The translations under genes and the position numbers were made by a program. The notes under the pieces are model-generated. The model worked only from the letters and a program-made list of their open reading frames with translations, had not been told where the DNA came from and made no database searches. From Symsagittifera roscoffensis (lineage: Eukaryota; Xenacoelomorpha; Acoela; Convolutidae), in assembly GCF_963678635.1 (NCBI RefSeq), contig NW_026971713.1, forward strand, positions 1 to 57,330: DNA of 57,330 nucleotides, given 5' to 3'. The stretch's first letter is position 1. Every line of letters starts with the position of its first letter. Below, piece after piece: positions 9,541 to 20,430 of this stretch.

Positions 9541-11607
9541 TCACAGCCTCCCAAAATAACGAACAATCCGTCCTAAAAATGGCTCTTGGTTACAGAAGAA
9601 GCACCTCGCGTCTATCTTGATGATTAAGCCACTATAAAACTCGTTTTCCTCCGTTTGGCTCATGTCTTCCTCATCCGGAGCGTATCCCAGACTTTTCATG
9701 CCTGGTTTGTATGTCGTGCAATCCGCCACATGGTGATCCGCTGATCCGCCATTTGCGCATGACCGACGTTTATCCATATCATCTCTCGGCTTGTACCATG
9801 ACGGTCTTTGCTGCTGGCCTCCCCCTTGCATATTCCTGGCATCTGAATACGAATACTTTTTTGGTTTCATCAACATGTACTCCCTCGACTTTTGTCACAT
9901 CTCTTCCGGGGTTGGTGCATTATCTTTCGAATGCGTATAATATGTTGCCAACATGGTTCTCAAGTCGTCACTTTTTTCTCCGTCGATGCACTTCGAAGCG
10001 ATGCTGAAATTTTTCCTGTTTGTCGATTCTTCCTGATCACTCCTTCTTCTCAGACTCTCAAGGTCATCCAGGAACCTATCGACTGACTCGTTGTCCCTTT
10101 GTCTTCTTTTTTCAAATCTCATCCTTGTTTGGTGGCCCTTCATGCCTGATCCGAATCAATTCAACAGTATTTCGAATCACGTTTCTCCTCCTTTTTCGCC
10201 ACTACGCATTTCAACGCTGTGCCCTCTAGATTGCATAGTATTGCTGTGCAAGCCTGCCTCTCGTCATTTAAGTTGTCTTGTTCTAAGTATAGCGTCATGA
10301 GCTCCACCCATGTGTCAATGCAGCCATCCGATTCGTCTTTAAACTCTTTGGGTTTCTTGAAAGTCTTTCTTGATTTACCACTTCCTCTATCACTCGAGTC
10401 AGTGTTCCTCGTCGCGAACGCTTCCAGTGTCATGTTCATCATCTCCCAGGTGCTTGCCCATATCATGGCGTCAGGGGCTATGTTAGTGTTCGTGCTTGAG
10501 ACCTCTGGTGCATTCGTAATGTTTGAGGATCCACCTTTCATGATGGTTTTTGACCCCTGCCCCGGTGCTCGCTGCAACCCGGGGTAACGGTGTGGACTCT
10601 CGTTTTTTCCATTGCGGTTCTATGAAGTCAACTCTGGTGCCTTGCGGTCTATCTGTTACCAGCTGTTCTTGCGCTGTAGAGTTTCTCAAGAGAGCACCTA
10701 GTTTGGACTGTATAGCGCATGAACTTTCTGCTTGGTCTCTGCTCATTGTGTCCATTCTCGTCTCTAGGTTCCACAATTTTTTTTTACAGTTTCGTACCGT
10801 TGTTTCATTTCCTGCATGTCCTTTTTGATATGTCTCTCACGCTCTTTTTCGGTAGCTTCCACCTTTTCTGACATCTGCTGTAATTTTTCTTCTGTTGCCC
10901 TTGCCAGGTTGAAGCAATTGTCTAGATTCTCGTTTTTTTTGTATCGTATCCCTTTTTCAGTATTTGTCGATCTTCTTCGCTGCCCTTCAATTTTTTATCG
11001 ATTTGCTCCAACTTTGCCATCAAGTCGCCCAGTTCAAGAGATATTGTTTTATCATGGTTCCCTGTTGCCCCACTTTTGACCAGTTCGTTGTCATGTTTGG
11101 CCTATGTTGTTATTGCAGAAACTGTTCCAAATGTTTTGCTTTTCTCGGTCGTTTGTAGCACATCATCCCTCTCTCTTAGTTTCATTCCGACCATCGCTGC
11201 AATCCTTTCTGTGAAAGACGTTCTTTTTGCTTGAGAATCCTCTTTTGTCGTTTTCGGCGTGTTACTCGTTGTGTCTTCTACAGTATCAATAGGTGAAAAC
11301 CTAATCGTCTTCTTCTCTTGTTCTTCTACATTTGACATTGGTGTTGATTCCGCCGTTTTTCTTTGCACCTCGTCAACACTTTGATCTGATGTCTTAAGAT
11401 CAATTTCTATAGTAGGTGCAGTCGGTTCTTCCCGATGCTTTCTTTCGTCTTGTGCTCTTTTGCGCTTCTTGTGTTGACTATGTTCACTGAAAAAAAATTT
11501 TTCATTACTTTCGGATCCGACAATGTTGTTCTCTGTTCCGACGAGTTGTGATTTTTCTACGATTCTTGAACTCTCTTATCTGCTATCGGTACCTTACTTC
11601 GCCTCAT
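9541..11607 (-). pseudogene. Gag polyprotein, multiply frameshifted
   Basis: Candidate start ATG at 11607-11605 (MRRSKVPIADKR), then a shift into a Lys/Glu-rich N-terminus (11570-11102). Coiled-coil segments follow (about 11080-10780). A capsid-like block FKKPKEFKDESDGCIDTWVE lies near 10380-10310 and a FEKRRQRDNESVDRFLDDLE segment near 10120-10050. The C-terminal nucleocapsid has a zinc-knuckle-like CANGGSADHHVADC near 9770-9730, where the second Cys of CX2CX4HX4C is Gly. A second degenerate knuckle (CFFCNQEPF) lies near 9600. At least four frames are needed to follow the protein. Gag would have formed the particle. Confidence 0.7.
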
Positions 11608-11799
11608 GATTTTTTTTTACAAATTCTTTTTTTTACAATTTTTTTATTTACAAGTCTTTATCTAAAGTTTAAAATCAAAAAATTATTCCCAATTCTCTTA
11701 AATAATTATAATAAAAAAATTTACCCGAGTCTTAATCTTTTGCTTTGTTCGCTCTGACAGGTTCCTGGTGCTTTTTACTCAAGTATTGGTATACCTCGC
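11608..11799. other. AT-rich leader upstream of gag
   Basis: A T-rich (plus strand) stretch with long T runs, read in the element as an A-rich untranslated leader. No LTR end or primer-binding site could be recognised. The expected 5' LTR of element 1 is absent, and the sequence passes directly into the minisatellite. Confidence 0.4.
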
Positions 11800-12855
11800 C
11801 CTGTCTTAAACCCCTTTGTTGTAGTACTGGGAAGCTTCACCTTGTCCCAAGAATTTTCGTTCAAGTTTTGGTACTATTTACACTGTCCCAGGACCCTTTG
11901 TCCTAGTGTTGGGGCACACTGTCCCAAGACCTAGTGTTGGGACACCTCGTACTGTCCCAAGACCTTATACTCAAGTGTTAGGACACTTCACGTTGTCCTA
12001 AGACCACCCACTCAAGTGTTGGGACAATTCGCCCTGTCCCAAGGCCCTTCCATGCAAGTGTTGGGTCACTCGGCACTGTCCCAAGACCTCCCAATCAAGT
12101 GTTGGGACACTTCGCACTGTCCGACGACCTCCCACTCAAATATTGGGACACTTCGCACTATCCCAAGACCTTCCACTTAAGTGTTGGGACACTTCGCACT
12201 GTCCCAAGACCCTTCCATTCAAGTGTTGGGACACTCCGCACTGTCCCAAGACCTCCCACTCAAATGTTGGGACACACCGCACTGTCCCAAGACCCTTGCA
12301 CTCAAGTGTTGGGACACTTCACACTGTCCCAAGACTACCCACTCAAGTGTTGCGACACTCCGCACTGTCCCAAGGCTGCCTGCTCAAGTATTTAGATTCC
12401 TCGTACTGCCCGCAGAAATCTTCGTTCCAGTGTTGGGACAGTCGGCACTGTCCCAAGACCTCCCAATCAAGTGTTGGGACACTTCGCACTGTCCCACGAC
12501 CTCCCACTCAAATATTGGGACACTTCGCACTATCCCAAGACCTCCCACTTAAGTGTTGGGACACTTCGCACTGTCCCAAGACCCTTCCATTCAAGTGTTG
12601 GGACACTCCGCACTGTCCCAAGACCTCCCACTCAAATGTTGGGACACACCGAACTGTCCCAAGACCCTTGCACTCAAGTGTTGGGACACTTCACACTGTC
12701 CCAAGACTACCCACTCAAGTGTTGCGACACTCCGCACTGTCCCAAGGCTGCCTGCTCAAGTATTTAGACTCCTCGTACTGCCCGCAGAAATCTTCGTTCC
12801 AGTGTTGGGACAGTCGGATCTCTTTTTCTTCGGTGTTGGGACACTTAGATCACTA
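11800..12855. repeat. Hairpin-unit minisatellite with 372-bp higher-order repeat
   Basis: About 17 diverged units of roughly 50-60 bp built on TTGGGACAC-TTCGCAC-TGTCCCAAGAC. Each unit contains an inverted repeat, TTGGGACA against TGTCCCAA, with a short loop. Units are joined by CCTCCCACTCAAGTG-like linkers. A higher-order repeat is clear: 12061-12432 and 12433-12804 are near-identical 372-bp blocks. Long open frames in several frames are a by-product of the repeat and not genes. The ACTCAAGTGTTGGG linker resembles sequence just inside the LTR start of this family (CCAAGTGTTGGG), so the array may have grown from LTR sequence. Confidence 0.9.
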
Positions 12856-12882
12856 TCGCCGGTACCCCCACTTGAGTCCTAG

Positions 12883-14807
12883 TGTTGAAAATTCCCCAAA
12901 ACCCAATCTTACTGATCAAAATTTTTACCTAATGGCCCCTTGTAATTACTTCCTTTTACTAATCCAATGCAAGTCGAAATGCGACTTGGTAACAAGTGTC
13001 TGGTGATCACCTGTTCTTCAAAAACCAATAAAATTAGTTCCAGAAAACGTTTAAAAAAATGAGCCATAAAAATTCTGAAAAACAAAAGGATGAACCTACC
13101 TAAAACTCAAAGGTGACCAATGTTGTTTCGTAAAAAAAATGTCTGGTACCTGATCTTCACGCGTTTTCCTCACCCCTACCAACGATTTTATGGGGTATTC
13201 TCCTTTCGGATTTCAAAAAAAACTGTCTATTTCTGATCACCCCACCCGATCTTACCAGGTCAACTACCTTAATCCGATCTTAAATTTGGATATCCTCGCG
13301 TTGCAACTCTCGTTCTGGGTCTAGAGATGAGACTTTTCAGACTATGGCACTACTAATGTAACTATAATCGACGATATCGGTTATAGTTACTATAATGTTT
13401 CCCCCCTTTTTACAATTTCCAACCGCCAACCTCTAACCTAACCAGCCCCCCTTCTAACCTCCCCCTATTTTGCTCCCCTCATAAGCCGAAAAATACCTTA
13501 AGCGCGATGGCTGCTAAACCTCTTGAGAGAAAACCGTAGAACCTGTTTCCAAGCTCTGCTCAAGTAAAAACGTATCCTCAAAACAGTGGGTATCCGCTTA
13601 TCCAATTTTACACTTATCCCCTATAATGTAATGTGGTTTTTAACGATACCCGATTGACGAAACAAAACACCCCTCTGTGTCCTACTCTGTTTGTTCTGAA
13701 TCTCTGCTGGTTGTCTCTAGCACCTCTCTTCAGCACCACTTTCCCACTTGGTTGGTCACCTCTTCCAGTCAAGTCTCCCAGTGGTCCGTCGATTGACCAA
13801 ACAGAACAACTCTGTGTGCCCTTCTCTGTTTTTTCTCGTCCGTGCTGGATGTCTCTTTGGCCTTTCCAGCACTTCTCGGGTCCCCATCTTGAAAACCACT
13901 TTCCTAATTGGCTGGTCACCTGTTCCAGTCAAGTCTCCTTGTGGTCCGGTGAAGTTGCAAGCTATCTGAAAACCCTTAACAACGCCCCACACTCGGGCAC
14001 CGGTATGAAGTTGCTGAGATGATCGAAACGATCGGTCTTATTGGAAAACAGTATGGGTATACTATTTAAATTAATATAAAGGTTTGATCTACCCAATCTG
14101 GAAGTCAAAGCCACTGTCCTTTTTATGTTTTATGGTTTTTTGTTCCTTTTTCTATTCTTTTTTGGTTTTTTGTTTTGCTTTTTGTCTTTTGCTCGTTTTT
14201 GTTCCCCTAGTAACCCCCCTTACTCGGTTATCTAGGCCTCGTTCGGAGAGCGTACTAGGAAGTTTTCTCGAGTTTTCTTAAAAAGCTATCACGGTACAAC
14301 CGGAGGGTTTGCACGTTCCCACTGAACCGTACCACCGGTACTCTAGAATGGGCATTTAACCCGGAACTGTGTCGACTGGGTTTGATCCCGTAGCCTTGAT
14401 GTCGTAAAAACACTCTGGAGCGCCATAAAAACACTATATAACACTCGCCTACTTAAGTCACATATGAGACTCAAGAAAAATAGGCCCTATAACTATCGGC
14501 TCAAGAGTCAGGGACACTATCTCTTGTGTTTTTCTACCTCAAACGGTTGGAGCCAATTCGGTTCACTTGCGACTTGAGACTAAAACCTTTGTTATAGCTT
14601 AAAGGCCACTACCAAAATACCCTCCACTCTAGAAAAAAAGAACGTCCCCATACATAGGTCTCAAAGTACCCAAAACACTCGAACGCCGTTAAAAACAGTG
14701 CCGGAACAATCCTTATAGCTAATTTTTATTAGACAGTGGAACTTTGATCCATTTCAGATGGATCAACCTAACACTTGCCTTACCTCAACATAACAATAAA
14801 AAACACA
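12883..14807 (+). repeat. 5' LTR of element 2
   Basis: Starts TGTTGAAAATTCCCC at 12883, matching the start of the element 1 LTR (TGTTGATTTAGC...CCC), and ends near AAACACA at 14807. It is homologous in inverse orientation to 488-1988. It is longer (about 1.9 kb) because of an internal tandem duplication around 13653-13930 and an extra stretch around 14450-14680. The upstream flank is the minisatellite. No 3' partner LTR was found after the coding region. Confidence 0.7.
13653..13935 (+). repeat. ~140-bp tandem duplication inside the element 2 LTR
   Basis: Two diverged copies begin at ATTGACGAAACAAAAC (13653) and ATTGACCAAACAGAAC (13792). Both continue through CTCTGTG, a CACTTTCC block and TTGGTCACCT/CTGGTCACCTG, ending in CCAGTCAAGTCTCC and GTGGTCCG. 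The LTR at 488-1988 has one copy, so the duplication is specific to this element. Confidence 0.75.
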
Positions 14808-15364
14808 TTCAAGAAAATTAAATTGGGTACTCTAGAACCCGGCAAACTCTAGAATTTGGGTACCGGCTTACTCTAAAATTTGGGTAAACAAATCAAAAAG
14901 TAAGTCCAGAATAACTAAGGAATTAAGTTTTGACTCGAGTAGTTTTAAATTAAGAAGTTTCAGCTTGAGAATTGAGTTTTGACTTGAGAAATAAGTTTTG
15001 GGGCTGGACCATTGGGAGACTTCGGTTGTCTACTTTTCCACCGAAGGTTCACTCTGGTCCACTTCTATTTCGTTTCTTCGTTGTTCGTAATCACTCTGCC
15101 TTCTGTTCCAAACAAGACAGCTCTACTCTCGTGCATTTCTATGTCTGGAAATTGCAAATAGCAATTTCCCGCTGCTTTTTTTGACCACTTTCCCGCGATT
15201 GTTAATCGGTTCTTCTGATGTTATTATTTTTGCATTTTCAGTTGTCGCGAGAAACTTGAGCATGACATGTCCAATTCGAGTTTTTGAAAAATTTCATTTC
15301 ACCTCAAAGTCATGTTTCTTGTGTTGCTCAAGGTCAAACTTCCAAATATGAGCGACTGGCACAA
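14808..15364 (+). other. Element 2 leader, noncoding
   Basis: Sequence between the LTR and the first protease-like codons. It has a short repeat, ACTCTAGAA followed by TTGGGTA or similar, near 14830-14890, and a loose repeat of TTTTGACT(T/C)GAG near 14926-14995. No convincing primer-binding site and no gag coding sequence remain. Confidence 0.45.
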
Positions 15365-16070
15365 AATGGAATCAACATTTATACGAAGGCGATGAGAACT
15401 TGTGACGACCACGCGAGGGCCAGATCTTTGTAGGCCGAGAAGAGTTCAAAGTAAGTTCACTTGGACATTTTGCAATGCTTGGGGAGGACGCCATGCATCT
15501 GGTCATGTAAGCGTACATGTCTGTACATGCACGGAAGACGTCTTTCAAGGGGTTACTATATACGGAAGCTGTCTTGAGCGTGATACCAATTGAAACATGG
15601 ACACGGATGGGATTTGATAAAGATGACCTGATAAAGTTCATAATCGAGTTGTCGGCAGCAAACAACGGAGCGCAAAGGGAACTTGGCAGAACACCAATCA
15701 TAGCAATAATTTTGGGAGAACGCAATCTAAGGATAAATTCCTGGTAGTGGAGAATCTAGATGAATCAGATCAAATAAATTTGGGAAAAATTAATCAGAAA
15801 CTTTGACGTAACGATTAATTTGAACAATACTATGTTCAGGATCCGAAACCGGGAAATTAAGTACGTAACACAACCGGTAAATTTGACCATGACGCAGTAG
15901 TTTAAAGCTCCAGTTTTCTTGAGAGGGAGGATATTGGGATATGCACTGCCGGTGAAAACTAGATATGCAAGGACTGATAACGTTAACAAATATGCAGTAC
16001 TTGATTGTCCGAATCACAAGGACGAATTAATTATCTTGAGTATATTGAAGCGAATAAAAATTTAGTCGGG
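15365..16070 (+). pseudogene. Protease remnant, catalytic Asp lost
   Basis: Homologous to element 1 from GINIYTK onward. The longest piece (15517-15747) aligns through EAVLSVIPIETW and LGERN. The active-site tripeptide reads Y-T-E where element 1 has D-T-G, so the catalytic Asp and Gly are both replaced. Further downstream a frameshifted ELI-NFDVTIN-like stretch and LDCPNHKDE mark the rest of the region. Non-functional. Confidence 0.78.
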
Positions 16071-16089
16071 AATTATTAGCTTACACAAG

Positions 16090-17440
16090 TCAGAGATGGA
16101 CGATGGACTGGCGAGCTCTTCGAAATTTTCAGAAAGACCCACTCCTGAGCAGTCGGATATGGACAAACCGGTGTCACCAGAAATTAAACATTTAAGGGTA
16201 AAGATAGAGGACCATTAGCTCGACGCCATAATGGATGTGTTAGATAGGAGTCAGGACTTTTTCTCGAGACATGAGGCTGAGGCGGACATCGGGTGTTGTA
16301 ATTTTGTTGAAGAAAAAATAGAATTAGAGGAGTCGGTATCGCACAGGGAGGGGGCGGAGCGCATGACCCTACATAAACCGGATGAATGCAGAAAAGAAGA
16401 AACATTATTAGAGTATGACATGATAGAACCATCCAAATCACCATGGGCGTGTGAAGTAGTGATGACCAAAAAGGAGACCGATTAAGATTCTGTTGTGGCT
16501 TTCGATATCTGATCTATGTCACAGTTAAACATGCCTATCCCATCCCGAGAAAAGACGGAAGCCTTTCAAAATTAGTGCATTCTAAGTTTTTTACTGCTCT
16601 TGATCTAGGGTCGGCTTTCTGGCAGTTACTGCTTAGGAAACAAGATGTAGAGAAATTGGGCTTTGCTTGCAAGCTGGGACTGTTTCAATGGAAAATGATG
16701 CTTTTCGGCATATGTAACGCAACACACACATTCCAGAGATCCAGTAGCTGATGTTCCAAGCACTAACAAGAGTAACGAAGAGGTATGGGACCAGATCCAG
16801 ACGCATTTGAGGCAGTCCCGACTTAGAAATCATCAAAAACCGAACATCAGTTAATGAGCTTTCTGGGCTTCGCGAACAACTATAGAGAATCCATCAAAGG
16901 CTACGCGGAGGTATACCGGATGCAACAACTCATGGGACATAAAGGCAAGTAGTTTTAATGGAAAAACGCAGCAGAAGAGTCCTTTAAGAGGTTAAAACAA
17001 AAGTTGTAAGAGGCTCCGGTATTGGGCATGCCAAGAGAGAAAAGCAGGTACGTTCTAGACACAGATCCTTCAGTGGTCACAATTTCTGGGATACTTCATA
17101 AGGAAGAAGAGTGGAATGGTAAGACCGTCATGAGACCAATAGTGTACTTGAGCAATTTCCTGAGCGACACGGAGATGAAATTCACCCAAGGTAGATATGT
17201 TTGCCTTAGTTACCTTCGTGGAGAAATTCAGAACGTACGTGAGCAGCAAGACATTCAAGTTAAGGGTGGATAGCAGAGCATTGTCTTGGCTAAAAATGTA
17301 CTTAATGGAAAAAAGTTACATCAGGAGATGAATCATGCGTTTAGTTGGTTACAATAAAAAAAATGAGTACAAGACCAGAATGCGGACAGCTTAAGCAGGA
17401 AAACATAATTCTACGAGATACAAGAGCGGAGGAAAGCTGA
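16090..17440 (+). pseudogene. RT-RNase H remnant with active-site deletion
   Basis: RT begins with a GCCNFVEEKIELEES/PSKSPWAC block (16290-16455). After a shift come AYPIPRKDGSLSKL and FFTALDLGSAFWQ near 16530-16625, then FGICNATHTFQR near 16705. Near 16785 it jumps into PDPDAFEA, so roughly 70 codons including YxDD are gone. RNase H follows: MSFLGFANNYRE, then VLDTDPSVVTISGILH near 17050-17095 and NADSLSRK near 17380, with several stops. The enzyme is dead. Confidence 0.8.
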
Positions 17441-17445
17441 CAGGC

Positions 17446-18261
17446 GTGGGAAAAGTTGGACTTTCGTTTATGACAACCTGCCTCTTACAAGATGGCTCGA
17501 TAAAACAGGAAAACCGCGAAGATCACCCAAACGCCCCTGCTGATGACCAGATGACAAGAATCTTAGGGAGGCAATCGGGAATGCTCATGGAACTTTTGCT
17601 AAAGTCGAAAGTAGTTTGTGAGAAGTTAAAGGCAACAGGTTATGACCTAGAGGAAGTCTAGACAGGGAAAGCAGTAGTGGATCATGATCTGATGAGATTG
17701 TTGCAGAAGCTGGCGGGAAACATGTCCGTGGTCACGATCGAGAAGAACAATGAGCCAGAAATCACAATAATGACAAATACCAAGGTGGTTCCGCATCGAG
17801 ATAGTCAGCCGGTAGACAAAGAACTTGAAAATAAAGAAGTGGTGCTAACGTTAGTCGAAAGAATTCCTGAGAAAATACTAAAGCAGACCACACTGAGAAA
17901 GAAAAAAGTGTCATTCAAGGAGGATGCTGAAGAGCTCGGAGCATATCAAGAGTCCGTGGGGTGAATGTTGCATGCGAAGAAGAGTGAAGAAGAAAATTTG
18001 TCCGGGGTGTCAGAAGCGGCTGACGGAGACTTCACAAAGATTGAAGACGAGTCAGACGATATGTGCATGATACTAGCGGAAACAAAGCTGAGAAGTCAGG
18101 AAAGAGAGATTCACACGGATTCATCGTCTGGAACATACAACTTAGACTCTGATGATGCAAGTAGAGGGGAAGAACTGGAGATGATAGCGGTATCAAGAAA
18201 ACCTTTCAGGCAGTTATCATGCAGTTCAAACATAAGAACGAATCTAATGGGGGAGTCTTAA
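17446..18261 (+). pseudogene. Pol spacer between RNase H and integrase
   Basis: Three consecutive open stretches in one frame, separated only by TAG and TGA stops, with a high content of Glu, Lys and Asp. They match the element 1 linker (5446-4700), including SGMLMELLLKSKVVCEKLKA, VERIPEKILKQTTLRKKKV and the DSSSGTYNLDSDD / AVSRKPFRQLS block that precedes integrase. Function unknown. Conservation of frame shows it was translated as part of Pol. Confidence 0.7.
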
Positions 18262-18289
18262 GCAAGATAGTGTATGTCAAATTACAAGA

Positions 18290-19680
18290 TGACATCCACA
18301 GCCCGGGGAAATGTCAAGACAACTTATGCATTGAAAGAGCATGTGAAGGCGAGGTATAGGCCATCGGATCTGATTAGGGCACAGAAAAACGACAAAAAGA
18401 CTAGCCATCTCTCCAAATAGATCAGAACAGGGGAGAAAGAGAATGGGGACCCAGAGTAAGATAGCTATAAAATCTTGAGGAAGTTCTACAAGGAACTTAA
18501 GGAGCCACTCTATCATACAACGGATGGTGTGGTCATCTGTAAGAGGAGGGATGATGGGAAAATACTGCACAAGTTTAACAACATCATACTATTGCAGCTG
18601 TATCAGACAGGGGTGTTGTTTAGGTCGCATGATCAAATGGGGCTTCAGGGAATAGACAAGGTGCAACAAAGATTCCTTCGTCGGTTTGATTGACCTGGGA
18701 TGAGGAAAGCTTGCGAAATGTCGATCAAACCACGCTTTTCATGCCTGCAGGTGAAGCCCCAAAAATAACAATTCCACTGAAGTCGGTGGAAAGCTCGGAA
18801 TTCAATGACATTGTGCAGATAGACCACCAAAAAATCTGCATGACGGACACGCGGTACAAGCAGATCCTAGTAATTAGAGACCATTTAACAAATGTGGTGG
18901 AAGCAAAACCGTGTCAGACAGCATCGGCAGAGGAAACTTGTGATCACGTGATCACGCACTGGATCTCAAGAAACGGTTGTCCCATGACGTTCCACTCGGA
19001 CAACGGGAAGGCATTCGTCGGGTATCTGACAAAAGAATTGACGAAGAGATCCCATATCGGTCAAGCACACTCGATTACCTATCATCCACAAACGAATCGA
19101 TTGGTGGACAGGCAGAATAGGACACACTAGTAAACGAGCTTAGAGTATACTGTTCTAGGAACATGGCAGATTGGAACAGGTAATTGGCACAAGTGGTGGG
19201 CGCGTACAACAGCACGCAACACTCGACAACGGTGATCAGTCCCTTCAAGATGCTGACGAACAGAGAGAGGGCAATTCCATTGACGTTCTTCTACCCAGAA
19301 TACGAAGGACAGATTACTTCACCTAAGGCTTATGTGAGAGAGGCAATCAAGAGACAACAAGAAGTGAAAGATCGGTGTAGTCGTATTACAACTCGAAGCA
19401 CAGATTAGAGAAGGCGAAATTACGATGAAAGGATACTACAAGCAGAGCCATACACGGTGGGACAAAATGTGTGGGTGTTTCAGAATGTCATCCCGTCGAC
19501 GGGGACAAAGAAGTTATTGATGAAATGAATAGGACCATTAATGATAACAGAAGTACTCCAGCAGGGTAGGTTCTATCGCTTGAGTACAGGACGCGCCGCC
19601 TACTATTAAAATCTGAAGCCTCATGTTCCGTCACCGGAGGATTGGTGTGTTCCTCAAAACATGGAAGGACCGGAGTATTT
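18290..19680 (+). pseudogene. Integrase remnant
   Basis: Collinear with the intact integrase of element 1. The zinc-module region lies near 18600-18730, where the Cys pair is disrupted by a frameshift. The core (18690-19130) has VQIDHQK and HSDNGK with both Asp residues. The third acidic residue sits in LVDRQNR, Glu to Asp. The C-terminus continues through SSFKM-like sequence to 19408 and a degenerate GPL motif near 19530. Stops occur at 19128, 19182 and elsewhere. Inactive. Confidence 0.8.
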
Positions 19681-20430
19681 GATAGGGGAACCGGCGTGCG
19701 AGGTGAGCGAAAAAGGTACCAGAGAGAAAATTGATGGCAACGAGATCTCGAGCTTGGGTGAGAACGTGAGGATAGAAGTCTACTCGGATGAAGGTTCTTT
19801 TGCTAAAGAAGATTAGAATGAGCCGGAGCAAAACTAGGTACCGGAGTCGGCGGAACCAGACAAGCCAATGACAATGAAAACAAAGAGAGGCGGACGCAAA
19901 AAAAAACAGCTTGAAGTACAATTTTTGATCGACAAACTAAAACCGGACGAGATTGGAGCAGAGATGGTGAGCGGAGGTGATTTAGTCCCGGACCAACAGT
20001 GCCAGATCATTGATGATGATGTATAGTTCTGACAAAAGGATCAAAGCGTGCCATAGCTGGAGATAGATTTTTAACAGTGCGAAACAAAAAAGAGAGAACA
20101 GACAAACTTGAGAAAATTAGAGTGGATATATGACCTATCAGTAGGTGAACAAGAGGGACAAACCAAGCAACAAGTCGACCTATCTGCAGCTAAATACGTT
20201 AAGAAGAGAAACCCCTCCTTTGGCTGGATAGCGATGGATAGACCATTCGACATACCCTTAACCTAGAGTTGGCACCATTGACGGGGACGTCGATAAAAAA
20301 ATCCGGGGAGTGGGGTATGACTTACCCACACCAAAAATTTAACAATGAAGATGCTCAGGGAGACAAAAGAAACCAGTGAACTGGATGTAGAACCAGAAGA
20401 AGTCGAGCCCGCTAAAATTTCCGGACCGAA
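19680..20430 (+). pseudogene. Post-integrase polyprotein segment specific to element 2
   Basis: After the shared EPACEVSEKGTREK segment, element 2 continues for over 700 bp of coding-like sequence that element 1 lacks. Element 1 stops and enters the LTR within about 100 bp. The frame is interrupted by a few stops and is strongly charged. It includes a basic KTKRGGRKKKQ patch near 19880-19912 and Glu/Asp-rich flanks. No enzyme motif is seen. It leads into the macro-like domain, so it is probably a linker or nucleic-acid-binding tail. Confidence 0.55.

Larger units (their letters stand above)
488..11607 (-). mobile_element. Ty3/gypsy-type LTR retrotransposon, element 1, 5'-truncated
   Basis: Read on the minus strand the order is gag (11607-9541), protease (8137-7265), reverse transcriptase (about 7008-6230), RNase H (6161-5388), integrase (4835-3240) and 3' LTR (1988-488). 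Integrase after RNase H is the Ty3/gypsy (Metaviridae) order and excludes Ty1/copia. Nearly every domain boundary carries a frameshift or stop, but protease, RNase H and integrase are still long open frames. No matching 5' LTR is found upstream of gag; a minisatellite and an oppositely oriented LTR lie there instead. Internal rearrangements are a tandem duplication at the integrase/LTR junction and a 0.78-kb insertion between gag and protease. The element looks dead in cis. Confidence 0.88.

Noticed and set aside
12099-13006. Long overlapping open frames (up to 287 codons) with a WDTSHCPKT-type repeat
   Set aside because: They lie in the minisatellite, occur in several frames at once, and exist because the repeat unit lacks stop codons. 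No gene.
13756-14022. Proteins on both strands of the element 2 LTR
   Set aside because: Open frames on opposite strands over a tandem duplication inside an LTR; repeat artefacts.
14824-14850. Primer-binding site TGGGTACTCTAGAACCCGG after the LTR
   Set aside because: The complement ends in CCA but the GTTC word is too close to the end for a tRNA T arm, and the sequence is part of a local repeat.
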